NCBI RefSeq assembly: GCF_963576545.1
Contig: NC_083656.1
Span: 7,940,811 to 8,004,810 of the forward strand
Direction: 5' to 3'
DNA from: Limanda limanda
Taxonomy: Eukaryota; Chordata; Actinopteri; Pleuronectiformes; Pleuronectidae
DNA length: 64,000 bases
The notes below the pieces were generated by a model, which did not search any database, had not been told where the DNA came from, and saw nothing but the letters and a program-made list of their open reading frames with translations. Made by a program: the position numbers and the translations under genes. This document shows, one piece after another, positions 11,101 through 21,869 of this stretch (its first letter is position 1; each line of letters opens with the position of its first letter).

Positions 11101-11383
11101 ACAACAAGCCAACAACAGCAGTTAAAACAATACCAAAAATACCAATAAATGGATACGAGCCTCCGCACGGTTGTCAGGAGCGCTGGCAAAAGAAAATTCA
11201 ACCCGGCCAACTGGTGGCTTGAGGAGAGGAAGCCCACTCTTAAAGCCGTGATCCGACCATCCACCATACCACCGCTGTGAGCCTTTCAACCACAGCGGAG
11301 AAAAAATGACTATTGATCTTCAAATGGCGATAATTGAAAAGATCAAAACGATTAAACAAAAAATTGAGAAAGTGCTGACTTAC

Positions 11384-11460
11384 CATGTTGTGATCCTTTT
11401 TTGTTGCGAGTTTTTGTTTAAGTAGAAAAAAAAAGAAATCTGCTCAAAGATGCAGCGGTG
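11384..11460 (-). other. candidate minus-strand first exon ending in ATG
   Basis: On the minus strand a strong donor (GTAAGTCAG, positions 11,383 down to 11,375) directly follows CACAACATG, so the exon would end with a start codon and the coding region would continue in the next exon. The upstream 5' end is unknown; the coordinate 11,460 is only a placeholder. The A-rich run before the ATG gives an acceptable start context (A at -3). The downstream candidate exon at 10,137 would continue the frame in phase 0. This is a hypothesis from splice-site shape and the CpG island beside it. Confidence 0.25.
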
Positions 11461-11619
11461 GAGGTGTCAAATATTTGTAGCCGTCTCTTGATCGTATTAC
11501 TTCCACAGTCCTGGTTTCCAATGCGTCTGAACTTTTTCCCTTTCTCTTTTATTTTGTTTGTGGTACCTAGCCTTTTTTTCCCCTGCTTAAGACTTTAAAA
11601 GCCTTCAGCTCAGTAAAGC

Positions 11620-11890
11620 AGCACAAATTATCTTGCCACCTTGCTCAGCTCTGATGCTTTGGCCGCTAACTTTGGAAGGCCCTTTACTACTGCATCAAAA
11701 TTAGCATTGTCAAAGCAGTTAATGAATATTAATATTGTATTTGTCATTGGAGCTGGCCCATTGCTGAACTCCAAGTCATCCATCAGGGACAAGATTAAGC
11801 ACACAATTATTTCTGACTGACAGGGACCAAATCTGGAAGATTTTTTTTTTCTTTTCTTCCAACAATTTAAAGAAAAAGACACAACATCAT
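11620..11890. promoter_or_regulatory. candidate conserved non-coding element
   Basis: A block of complex sequence with several homeodomain-type cores (GTTAATGAATATTAATATTG at about 11,718, ACAATTATT at about 11,800), a GATTA core (about 11,791), and no simple repeat until the T run at 11,840. Such dense, repeat-free ATTA-rich sequence is typical of deeply conserved vertebrate enhancers. No alignment was made. Confidence 0.45.
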
Positions 11891-12199
11891 CTTAAGGTAC
11901 CTCCCATGAGACTGGGCGAGATTAATACACTTTTAATGAAGCAAGATTTCGTGGCGCACGAACAGCAGGAACCTCGAGAAAAAAAGGAGGGGAATAGAGA
12001 AATATTTCGAATCTTAATTTTAATCTTTTTTTAAGGTTTGGGAATCATAAATTAGAAATCATTTTGATCACGGCAGACAAAATTTAATTCCAAGGAACAT
12101 GCTTTTTTCCCCCTTTTTGACGACTTACAACAGATTTATTCTCCTTGATTTGACATTTTTACAAGATCTTGCATTTTTCTTTTTCACCTTTGTTGGAGC

Positions 12200-12440
12200 A
12201 TTAGGAGAAATAAGATGTGTACGAGCGCAGCACCGCGAATAATGCCGCTGATAAATTTAACATGAAACATTCATTAAAACGTGTGGACCTCCGGCGCTCG
12301 CGGCAGAGCCTGGCGGAGCACCGACCGCTGAGGACCACACAGGCAGCCTCCATCAGCACCACCCGCTGCAGCTCCATCCCGGAGCTCTCGCCTCCTCTCC
12401 TCCGCCACCCGCTTCACACAGGAACAACTTCACACCAAGA
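12200..12440. promoter_or_regulatory. CpG-rich segment, possible promoter or exon
   Basis: About 15 CpGs cluster in 12,219-12,410, including CGGCGCTCGCGGCAGAGC. A plus-strand frame runs 12,217-12,549 but its peptide is Ser/Thr/Pro/Arg-rich and unrecognised. It may be a second transcription start of the same locus as the 10.3-11.1 kb island, or part of one broad island interrupted by AT-rich DNA. Confidence 0.35.
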
Positions 12441-12589
12441 CGCACAGCCATGTCAAACGCGGCTCTCTGCACAATTTCCAGCCATCATCGGATATGTCAC
12501 AATGCACAATATCCGCTATTTTCTAAATTATAACGCCATTCCAAAATAATATCTGGTTTTGATAAATATGAAGGTATCACTTGTCTGAA

Positions 12590-13110
12590 ATATTTGCCTG
12601 ATCCAAAACCATTCCACAAGGCGCCTGTCTTGAAAAATTAAGCCGACGACACAACACATTCTTCAGTCTCCTCTGCGACAAAGCTTCATTATAACGTTTG
12701 CAAACACTTTTCTCTCATATTCTTAATTCCAAGCAACACAACATAAATTTTCCGTCAGCATCCATCCATTTTTTTTTTTTCTAACAATGATCTGATTCAT
12801 TATCTCCCTTCAGTTATTTCGGACAGACTTACGGCCCGAATGCGAGATCTTATTCGGGTCGAAATTAAAACTTATCTTCTGCCTGCGGATCCCTCGAAGA
12901 ATAAACTATAAAATAAAGTGAAAGGCATTGAAGGGATCGCACAAAACAAATGGCAGATGTGGGGCACTAATGCCAGCAGCCCAGTGAATTGGTGTGAGTG
13001 CGGAGGTCAAGCTGCGGGCTCACCTTGGAGCGCCGGGCCCCTGCTGACCACCCTGCCGGCTTCCTAATACCATTAGCAACCCTTAGATGAACATACTAAA
13101 TTGCCCTTTT
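12590..13110. promoter_or_regulatory. candidate conserved non-coding element
   Basis: Complex sequence, especially 12,790-13,080, with retained CpGs and homeodomain-like cores. Near 13,030 the minus strand shows CTCCAAG followed by GTGAGC, a donor-like site after GC-rich sequence, so an upstream non-coding exon is also possible. No protein similarity seen. Confidence 0.35.
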
Positions 13111-13289
13111 GTTCTCAAGGTGCCGATCCGACCTCACCATCTCGCTCTTATCCCGGCACCAAATACAGATGGTGCTGCTTTTTTCTTTTACTGAAATGAA
13201 TAGCGCGCATAAGAAAGCGCTCCGATTTCCTGATTTTCCCGATCTCTGAAAGCCGTCGGCTTTGCCGTATTTATTTTTTCCTTGTGCCG

Positions 13290-13790
13290 CATTCACATTT
13301 AAATCTAAAACTCCATTAATTTGATTACTTATATTAAAATGATACCTAGATGTTCATTAATATACACATTATTTATTATTATATTTTAGAAGATCTCACA
13401 ACGAGACGTCTAATGAATGAGATTTGATCCAATTCAGTAGAAATAATAAATATTGATAAATATCATGTTAATAAAATTTGAAAGACAAACTGGATTTAAT
13501 CAAAATTGCATTTTATATTAATTGAATTCTTACAGTATTTGTTTTTGAGCCAGATCAAATAATTTATTGCGGAGAATAATATATCTACTATGCATCTCAG
13601 ACAGCATTATTTCACATAATAGATATATTTTATTTTTTGTTTCTAACCCTAACCCTACATCATTAAAAATGTAATATGGATGTAAAAATATAGATCTCAG
13701 ATTTCTAATGGCGTGCGTAAGAATGCTGTAAATACAATTACAATGAAACAAATGATCTTTTAATTGTTGTGACACAAGCATAGACACTGA
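13290..13790. other. AT-rich DNA with short telomere-like motif
   Basis: AT-rich, with many ATTAAT and ATAATA motifs. CTAACCCTAACCCT at about 13,644-13,657 is two TTAGGG-type units read on the other strand; too short to mean a telomeric relic. No gene. Confidence 0.55.
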
Positions 13791-13799
13791 TTAAGTGTT

Positions 13800-14290
13800 C
13801 ACGCAAGGCTTCCGATGCAAACAGGCACCAAACACAGAATCCCATCGTGGCTTAATTCAAGTTGAGAGCCTAATACAGGTCCAATCTAGGTGAGGGGGAG
13901 AGAAGGGAGAGAAGGGAAGGGAGAGACGAGAGGGAGCAGAGCAGGCGGCTCTGTGGCCCAGCGTGATCACATCAGCGCTACTATCAAATTAACTCTCCGA
14001 CTTTGAAACTTATTGATCTGCTATTAAGACACTAGTGAACTTGATGAAGTGAGTGCTGTAGGTGACTCTGGGACTTCAAAGTCTCGCACCAGCCACATAA
14101 AACAAGCCACTTTGATCCCCGCTCCGTTCCTCGGATCTGGAGAGGGGGCTTCAGAGGAACCCCCCAATTCTGCTCTCCTCTCTTCTCCCACTCACCCCAG
14201 GCCCGGGCTCCGTCTCTCCCTTTTTTCAGCTTCCCATGTCTGCTGACGCCCCGAGAACCGGCAAAGCAACGGTGCCGCGCATTGTTCAAT
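13800..14290. promoter_or_regulatory. candidate conserved non-coding element
   Basis: Two complex parts (about 13,800-13,890 and 13,940-14,290) separated by a purine-rich GGGAGA run (13,892-13,935). Contains TGATCACATCAGCGC and ACTTGATGAAGTGAG-type unique sequence and few stop-free frames. Call is from texture only. Confidence 0.35.
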
Positions 14291-14392
14291 CACACTATAT
14301 TTTACAGAACAGTCAGCAAGTTGAGAGCACAGTAGTGTACAGTGGTGCAGACAGATCTCCTTTCTGATTCACACAGGAAGAGAAATAAACCA

Positions 14393-14413
14393 ACACACAC
14401 ACACACACACACA
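14393..14413. repeat. (CA)n microsatellite, short
   Basis: CA tract of about 10 units. Confidence 0.9.
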
Positions 14414-14439
14414 TAGAAAATGCAATATGATGTCAAAAC

Positions 14440-15000
14440 AACTACTAGAATAAGGCGGCCATGTACACGTATTGGCATTAAAATTCAGTGCCGATAAGGA
14501 GGGGATTCTTCATGCCAAATACGGCATGTAATAAGGTCGGCAAAGAGAGAGACAATGCAGAGAGGGAGATAGCGGTACTATTGTGTGGTGAATACATCCC
14601 CCTCTTCGCTTACGGCAAGTCTTCCCACTACATTAAATACTGTGCGCTGCCAATCACACCTGCCTTTTTTTCATTTTGTGCCACTGGGTGGAGGTAGTAG
14701 TTAATGTTTTCAACATGCACCGCATCACTATAATATACTGAAGCCGACACAAATCACCAACAGCCCACAGAATAGCTCTCCTGTCTTCTGACTGAAACCA
14801 TAATAAGAAAAATGGAAAAAAGATATGGACAAAAAAAAATTAAAAAAATAAAGCAAAACAAGAATTTTTTTTTCGCTGCTAATTTTGCAACATGACAAAC
14901 GGAGAAACCAGATCTCAGGTTCACCCACCACTGAGCTGCTAACTTCGCGGGACGGCGCAAAATAAATATTAACGACTAAATTAATCATCGGCAGGACACA
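14440..15000. promoter_or_regulatory. candidate conserved non-coding elements
   Basis: Complex sequence at about 14,440-14,700 and again at 14,875-15,000, separated by A-rich DNA (14,805-14,872). The second part holds AACGACTAAATTAATCATCG, a homeodomain-type cluster. No credible coding frame. Confidence 0.35.
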
Positions 15001-15039
15001 GGGTTTGCGCTCAGGCTTCAGTGCTCACAGGCAGGGTGT

Positions 15040-15085
15040 GTGGGTGGGTGTGTGTGTGGGTGAATGTGTGTGTGTGTGTGCACTT
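15040..15085. repeat. imperfect (GT)n microsatellite
   Basis: GT-rich tract with GGGT and AATG interruptions. Confidence 0.85.
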
Positions 15086-15229
15086 GGAGTGCCGGGGCTA
15101 AGCTGTGTCTGTTTAATTAAGAGGGGTAAAACAGATGACAAATGCGAGACAGTTAAACATTTAATGTGTGCTTATCTCCCCCCTCATTTACTTAGTTGGG
15201 AGAGATTCAGAGTGGGTGGTGTTTAAGAG

Positions 15230-15600
15230 TGATGCGCCGGCGAAACGCTGGCGGAATTAGAACGCAGGCTCGTGCGCCGTGACAAGTCAGCAGGCAACGC
15301 GCAGCCATTTCCTGACAATTGTTTTGACATTCTGCAACTTAATTCCGTTTGATGGGAAAGAAAGGGATTACGTGATAAATCAAATAAACACAAATACGGA
15401 TTCTGCTACACAGCTGTCTGTGAAAGGCAACAAATAAAACTAAATAAATAAATGAGCTTCAACGTAAATGACACTTAATTATGGACAGCGTATTTTTAGA
15501 AGCATTGCCTGAATTATCAAAATAAAGCATGCAATTAAAAATGTAGCCATATCAAAGGCCTAGTTTCTCCTTAATTTCACCTGACAAAGATTTCATGTTT
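15230..15600. promoter_or_regulatory. candidate conserved non-coding element
   Basis: Starts with CpG-rich unique sequence (GCGCCGGCGAAACGC). Contains GACAATTGTTTTGAC near 15,315, an ACAATTGT-type SOX palindrome, several TAATT cores, and ATCAAAGG at 15,551-15,558, a TCF/LEF-type site. No frame of interest. Confidence 0.38.
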
Positions 15601-15719
15601 TTCTTCTGAATGATCCCCCCATTGTGTATCTGGTGCTGATGCACATTGCCTAGAGTCAATGTCAAACCTCACCTCCAATAGTCCCACAAAAAAAATACAG
15701 AACGAACAGCGCCCGCGGC

Positions 15720-15724
15720 ACACA

Positions 15725-15764
<40 letters not shown>
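15720..15764. repeat. (CA)n microsatellite, about 22 units
   Basis: CA tract with one TA interruption near the left end. Confidence 0.96.
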
Positions 15765-15765
<1 letters not shown>

Positions 15766-15849
15766 CCCTTTACTCAACCCACTTGCAATATCTCCCCCAA
15801 AGTTATCGCTTCCAGTGTGACAACGTTAAAATGAAAAACAAAAAATTAC

Positions 15850-16100
15850 ATTTTATATATATGTATATACATAAGGATATATATGGGGGAGGGAGGTAGC
15901 AAGAGAGAAAGAGAGAGAGAGGGTGAGAAAAAGATTTTAAAAAATGGGTGGCATGGACGGGTGGGTGGGTGGGGGGGTGGATTGGGGTAAAGAGAAGCTG
16001 AAACTAAAAAAGTAAAAAGAGGGAGAGGGAGAAAAAGAAGAAAAGGAGGAGGAGGAGGTGGAGGGGAGAGGGAAAAAAAGCCCTGTGCCACGAGCATATA
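15850..16100. repeat. compound simple-sequence cluster
   Basis: In order: an ATATAT-rich stretch (15,853-15,885), a GA run (15,901-15,922), (GGGT)n at about 15,959-15,975 and a long purine-rich stretch (16,015-16,080) with GGA units. The last is a near-pure homopurine tract. Confidence 0.85.
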
Positions 16101-16139
16101 TAAGAGAAACCTTCACCAATTAGTGGGGAGAAACGGGAG

Positions 16140-16275
16140 AGGGAGCTGCCGCGGCGTCGGCACTCAAAGAGCCAGGCCTCGCGGCGAAGCTGTCATGTCG
16201 GCAGGATTGATCAACAGGCCTGCTATTTCTAATGGCATGTTGTCATGAAGCTGCAGCCATGGGGAGCCACCTGCC
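16140..16275. promoter_or_regulatory. candidate conserved non-coding element, CpG-retaining
   Basis: Short complex block with CCGCGGCGTCGGC, CTCGCGGCGAAG and GGATTGATCAAC motifs, ending just before a GT-rich tract. No coding evidence. Confidence 0.33.
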
Positions 16276-16291
16276 TCAGTCCTCGCACAGC

Positions 16292-16345
16292 GCTGTGTGT
16301 GTGTGTCTGTGCGCGTCTGCGTGTGTGTGTGTTTGTGTGCATGAA
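16292..16345. repeat. imperfect (GT)n microsatellite
   Basis: GT-rich tract with GCGCGTCTGC interruption, so two GT blocks. Confidence 0.88.
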
Positions 16346-16599
16346 AGATGGGGTTGGGGGTACTGCAGCAGCCATACCTATTCTGTGCCCATATATCTTT
16401 TACTAACAATTTGAAAACAGCCTGGAATCCTCCTCCCACTCTCTGGCAGTCTACCTTGCCTATCCCTGAAGGTGGAAGAAATGTGCCATCCTGGATTCTT
16501 CTTTCTTCTCACAGCAGAGCCAAGCTATTGTAAAACCCAACACAATAGATACAAATGCACACTGTGTTGTAAAGAGGGACAGTGTAAACGAACGATAAA

Positions 16600-17060
16600 G
16601 CTTATATATATGGGTTTAGAATAACAATAATTATTAATATATTAATTCAGCATGAATATAAAATCCTGGCTTATTTTCTTCTTTTTCAATCAATTTCATC
16701 GTCTTCATGAGGAATATTTTCATCGTACAACAAATTAATTCCTCTGTCACACGGTATGAAACAGTACATTACACAGCCAAAACTATCCTGAGTTATCATC
16801 TAAAAGGCATTGCATTTGATTACAGCCCAGTTCCTTTTTATGAAAAAAGCTGTCAAATAATCAGCGACAATTGAAACTCGTCTGCAAAATGCCGTCGCAG
16901 GAAAAGCACAATCGAAAACAAGGAAATTGCTTTATCTGAAAAGAAGAAAAAACTCTCATGCTATCCCCATTTTTTCCGCGATACTGCAAAAATAAAATGG
17001 CTTCGCTTTGTTTTTTTAAGCTACGGCAGCGAAACAAGCTCGGCCTCGCTAACAATAAAA
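16600..17060. promoter_or_regulatory. candidate conserved non-coding element
   Basis: Dense unique sequence with TATTAATATATTAATTCAG (about 16,632), CAAATTAATTCC (about 16,730), TTTGATTACAGC (about 16,815) and many other ATTA cores. 16,790-16,960 is particularly complex. It looks like a homeodomain-responsive enhancer block. Confidence 0.45.
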
Positions 17061-17089
17061 AGTCAAATAAAAGTTACAGAACTTGAGAG

Positions 17090-17560
17090 TTCAAGGTAGC
17101 GCGGGCTACTTGGAGTGCGTGTCACGTACAGTTAACCTTTTTATCGAGCATGCCTGTGGTCTCATCAGTCGATGAAATTCTTTGCCCGCGGCGGTGGCTT
17201 AGCCGAGGGACACGGACCAATAGAAAAATATTTCATTGTGTTAGCATTTCAAATGGCGAGTGGAGGGCGGAGAGGAGGGCATTTGGAGGGGCGGGGGGGG
17301 AAGAAGCTCTAACCGATCGTTGCCAGCGGAATTAATTGCCTATTCTGAGAATAATGTCCCTTATCCACGATCCTCGGAGGGCCGAACGCTAGCTGAGGCC
17401 ACTTTTTTTTTGTTTTGTTTGGTGTCTTCAAAAAGAAGAGCGCTTAGGGGTACTGGCCGTATTAGGGGTTTAGCTCAGTCCCCTTTAGGCCGGGAAAAAA
17501 TAATCAGAAGCACTGAACCAGACTCGACTAATCCGCGCCCCAATTAAAATCGCGAAAAAC
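17090..17560. promoter_or_regulatory. candidate conserved non-coding element
   Basis: CpG-retaining unique sequence with a CCAAT box at 17,217-17,221 and GGAATTAATTGCC at about 17,328. A G-rich run lies at 17,280-17,300 and a T run at 17,403. It could also be promoter-like DNA, but no exon is supported. Confidence 0.4.
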
Positions 17561-17689
17561 TCAAAACACCTAGCGCTAATGTGAATCAACAACTAAATAC
17601 GTTTTTTAAAAATTATACTTTTATAAAAAAATATGCTATAGCTGACCGATAATTTAATTATTTAATTAAATTTACTTTAAGAGAAAGAA

Positions 17690-18115
17690 CACGAGAGCTA
17701 AAGCGGCTACGATTGGCTTTCAGCCAGCATTCGATAAATGGCTCAAGATGGAGCGACCCCGGTGGTGCTTCTATCCTTTTATTTAAGGGGATTTAAGTTC
17801 AGGCTCTGTTACACATTGGCCAAGCATATGCAATGACCCCAACTGATATTGGTGCATCTTTAAGCCACATCTTAATCTAACCTTTATAAAGCTCTGTGGC
17901 TTTTCAGACTCAAAACAGCATTAAGAACGAGTATTGTTCTGAGCGAGGAAGGAGGCAGCCCTGGGAGAGGACTCGGCTGAATAGCTGGGCCCGGGCCGGG
18001 GCAGGAGCCCTCTGGAAAAACAGCTGCTTATGCACTCCAATCAGTGGGAAAACAAAATCAAAACCCAACTGCGAAGAATGGAGGAGGGGAAATAAATTCA
18101 CGATAATTTTTTTTT
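17690..18115. promoter_or_regulatory. candidate conserved non-coding element with NFI site
   Basis: TTGGC-TTTCA-GCCAG at 17,713-17,727 fits the NFI palindrome (TTGGC, five bases, GCCAA) with one mismatch. A second NFI-like half-site pair (ATTGGCCAAG) lies near 17,815, followed by ATATGCAATG. Sequence from 17,700 to 17,950 is highly complex and free of simple repeats. Confidence 0.45.
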
Positions 18116-18169
18116 GAGGTGGAGGGGGCTTCCAAAAAGCCCCATCCCTCCATATCGACCTCTACGGGC

Positions 18170-18500
18170 CCATTCGTGCTAGGTGTCGATTTCATCCCTC
18201 GGCAGATGGACGGGAGAATTCGCAGCAGTCCCCATTACACGCCTCTCCGTCGCTCATTGTGAATTCAGTCAACGAAGTCAATCTTATTAACTTCCGCGCC
18301 GGTTCACACATGACATTTTCTTCAATTTTCTCGCCGACATCAAAAACATCAATTAGCAGCTCGAAAATGGGAAGGAGCGAATGACAGAGTCCGATAACGC
18401 CGACTTATTTGAAGCCGAGGGTAAATCTATTCTCCAGTTTTGAATGTGTTCATTACAATTGCATTTTCAAAGAAGACCTCCAAATAGCAAAGAAATTAAA
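18170..18500. promoter_or_regulatory. candidate conserved non-coding element
   Basis: CpG-retaining complex block with CATTGTG (SOX type, about 18,254), CAATTAG (about 18,350) and ATTACAATTGCATT (about 18,452). No coding frame. Confidence 0.42.
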
Positions 18501-19195
18501 TTTATCTCCTAGAAATGTCCAGAAATTGTTTCCCCCCCCTCTTTCTTTCTTTTCTTTTTTTTAATCCTGTGTCTATCTCTCAGCCTCAGTGGGCGACACA
18601 AAGTGTTGTGGTGCTGCATTTTCTTTTACTTATTAGAATAGATCACAACTCCCACAGAAGTTGAAACCTTATTCTGTAACCTCTGGTGTAACCCCATAAA
18701 AATTATTTAAAAAAGGAGTCCAATGTTTCTTTAGGATGAAAAGGAGGTGATAACGTCCCCTGCCAGTAACCTAGAGTTTGAACAAAAATACTGAATGATA
18801 ATAAATGCAGTGTCTATTTTTACCCAACGAGGGGAGCCATTACCAGATTATTTTATTTATTTATCCATCTTCAGATTCAATCTTCACATGATGATCAATC
18901 ATTTAATTTTCAGAGGTTTAAAAAGTTATTACTTATACCAATATTGTCAGAATTATAATCATCTGTTTAGATAAAATAAATCTTTTGTTAAATTATTTTA
19001 AAGACAATTAAGGTTTTTCTATCTATACTGTTTATTGCAAACAATCTCTCTATATCAACACATTTAGCAGTGCATCGTCTAAAATAATAAACATTTAATA
19101 ATAATGAAGAACAATTTCTTTTAATTTTGTGTCTGACATATTTTAATGTAATTTTATTTGCATAGACTAGATTTAAAAAAAAAACCTCCATCTAA
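18500..19195. other. AT-rich DNA, no gene seen
   Basis: AT-rich, with pyrimidine-rich runs near 18,531-18,565 and A run at 19,172-19,184. Nothing exon-like. Confidence 0.55.
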
Positions 19196-19199
19196 AACT

Positions 19200-19910
19200 A
19201 CAATTTCATCCACAGCCTCATTGATCATTTCCTGCTGCTCCACATCACCGTTACATCAAAATGTGAAATATAAACCAACACATTAACGAAGCTCGCTCAC
19301 GGCTCAACTCGTCTGCCTCCCATCACCGATGATGAACGTGTAACTCAATAAACCTCGGCCGGTAACCTTTAAGTAAAAAGCTATTTTTTGCCGATATCCA
19401 AACAATGTCAGACGGCTTCCTCATGCTTGAGTTACATCTCCGAGGGGGTGCACAAAAGCAACTTTAGTGGCTGTGGAAAGACACTCGTAATGCGGGACGG
19501 GGGGGTAGAGCGGTCGCACACGGAGCCGTGAGGATCACGTTCCTCCGGCCCATTGATTTCTGATCTTTTGACATTATTTAGTTGCTTTATATTTTCTTGC
19601 CCGTCTTTTCTTCCATGTCACAAAAGACAGGAATGTCCAAACAAGTGATATTAGGAATATCTACTATCTGTCAAAAGAGCAGGCTTTTCCCGGCATTAAA
19701 GCGACCAAATGCTCTGACCCAGTGCCGAGAATCGGCGGGATGAAAATATCACTCTTTATAATGGAGGCTAATCAGATTTCGAATGTCGTTTGCCTTCTAG
19801 CTAAAAGGAGATTGAAACGCGCTGAGCAAAAGGCCTGTAACCAATACACTCCGAGTTCATCGGCATCCTGATCTCAAGACAAAAGCACTTTTATTTCACA
19901 CACGTGATCT
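19200..19910. promoter_or_regulatory. candidate conserved non-coding element
   Basis: The longest stretch of uniformly complex, repeat-free sequence in the window (about 19,550-19,910). Contains GGAGGCTAATCAG (bicoid/OTX-type TAATC at 19,769-19,773), CATTATTTAGTTGC and several retained CpGs. A strong candidate for a deeply conserved enhancer. Confidence 0.47.
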
Positions 19911-19989
19911 CATCGTATATACAGCCAAGAAAAAAAAAGGGCAAATTCTACATTAATACTAAAAGTAATTTTTGTTTTAAATTGCACCG

Positions 19990-20330
19990 ACAGAAAGGAG
20001 AATGCAGGAATGCTAAGTGCCGAGAAGAGATGCGGCTGTCGGCTGGATTTTGAACACACAGTAGTGATCAGTTCCATTAAGCAGGGATTTGATCATCTCC
20101 CTCATGCGCTTACACAGCCCGGCTTCAGATTAGATCTCTGTGAAAATGGTCAAATGGTGTGTTTATCTCTCTATAATTATTTCGATGCAGATGACAGAGA
20201 TTGGTTGTTTGCATGTGGCTTGATGAGTGTGCACAGTGTGAGCCAAGACACGCACACACGCGAGCAGACGCATGCTGGCGTGGCAGAGAGCTGAATGGTT
20301 CCTCTCAGTGCCATTAACCCATTAGATATC
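19990..20330. promoter_or_regulatory. candidate conserved non-coding element
   Basis: Complex block with CTATAATTATTTCGATGC (about 20,171), TTTGATCATC and a CACACGCGAGC stretch. A short octamer-like ATGCAAAT lies downstream at 20,450-20,457. A small plus-strand frame over this block is unrecognised. Confidence 0.4.
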
Positions 20331-20589
20331 TGCAACAAAGGCCTGGAAATATTCTTTTTTTTCATGTGCAGGAAAAAAAATACAGTGCACGTGCAATTAC
20401 TGCACCACAATCCTTCAGTTACGGCTAATATTAATGTTCTTGTTGGGTGATGCAAATGGACTTTCAATGAGACCGACACAGAAAACAATGGAACACTACT
20501 TCACACAAATCTTACTTTCTAATGCTTTGGTCGCACTATAAAAAAAAAAAAAAACATTGTCGCAACCAGACAAAGAGATTTGAGAAGAA

Positions 20590-21130
20590 GGACGACAGGG
20601 TGACCTGGAATTATTTGCAGGAACAGCTCTCCTTGTCTGCGTCGTTGAGACACAGAGGGAACTGACCTCCACTGTGTGAAGCAGATGTTTCTGGATTTCC
20701 AGCTTTGGCGACCTTGAGTGGAATTGTCTCTATCCTGACGGCTAAGATCTCACTGCTCACTACTCCCCCTCCGGAGCTGATAATATGATCAGGAGTTTTT
20801 CCGAGGTCATCTGCGTGATGGATCCTTTTCTCTCCGTCTGTCCTCCTGTTCTCAGTAATCACCTCTGTTTTCTAACTTCACTCGAGTTAGGCTGTGTCAC
20901 TAGATTACTGGCCCTTCGTATCTACCTTTCCAATTACTTTCAAGAGTTTGGGATGGACAAATTTGCCCTTTCATGTCCCGTGTTAGCGGATGAGTCGTTG
21001 CTTCTGGCCATGAAAGGGGAGTTTTTAATGAGCCGAGGTGAGGTTAATTGGTTCCCTAAGATCCTCCGAGTCATGTGCCTCAATATAAAATTAAGTCCAT
21101 TTCCTGGAGTTTCCGCGGACGTGTTTAATA
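20590..21130. promoter_or_regulatory. candidate conserved non-coding element
   Basis: Complex sequence, best at 20,880-21,120, with TAGATTACTGG (about 20,901), TCCAATTAC (about 20,929) and GAGGTTAATTGG (about 21,040). A 579-nt plus-strand frame (20,785-21,363) crosses it but its peptide matches no family known to me, and one frame of this length is expected by chance in 64 kb. Confidence 0.42.
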
Positions 21131-21869
21131 ACAAACACTTCAGCCCAATTTTCATTTCCCAGCGAGAGCAGGGGAGATGGACGTGTTGGTGGAGAGAGGG
21201 GAGGAGAGTTTGCTTGTTTGTGTTGCTTGCCTCCACCGGCCCACACTGCAAACGCTATCTGTGTTTTGGTGTTTTCTTCAAAGACCAAATGTGTAACGTC
21301 AGATCCCATTATCCTGTTGTTTCTAACACGTACCTGAAAACTAATTACAAACCCTTTTTCTAAAGGTTTGTTTTTAAAATGGACAAACTGCACAAAGCCG
21401 GACAGTGTACTCACGGTAAATAAATCTAAGTTACACATGACAGACTTTACCTCACTTTGGATTGAAGTTCTTCATCTGTGCAGAGGAAACATTTGTCCCT
21501 AGTTGCACCGCATCATATCTTTTTACAACTTCAAGTTTCCCTTAATCAAATCTGCCAATTGATCATTATAACTAAATAAAACTGGTTTAATACAGATGTG
21601 TATTCTGCAGCCGTTGCCATCTGTAAAAATTCATAATCATACTGAGCATAAACTTCTTTTTTTTCAAATTACCTCATCTTAATCTACATGTTTTTTACCT
21701 GAGTTGAAAAACCAAAAATAAATTAAACAAATTATGTATCCCTTCTTCTTCGGTATATATGTAAATCAGTAGCTGAGCGCTGTGGTTCAGATGAGTCGTC
21801 CCGTGTCTAAATGCTAACAATGTATTATAAAAACATGATTGCTCCAATGTATTTTTCTCTTGACAAAGC

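Noticed and set aside
12350..12372. RE1/NRSF-like site (ATCAGCACCACCCGCTGC)
   Set aside because: Left half fits but the GGACAG right half is missing, so the consensus fails.
13644..13657. Telomere repeat
   Set aside because: Only about two units; far too short to be a telomere relic.
17180..17230. tRNA-like start (GTGGCTTAGCCGAGG)
   Set aside because: Resembles a tRNA 5' part but no B box or acceptor stem follows.
20785..21363. 192-codon plus-strand frame over a complex block
   Set aside because: No recognisable domain or splice structure. One frame of this length is expected by chance in both strands of 64 kb.
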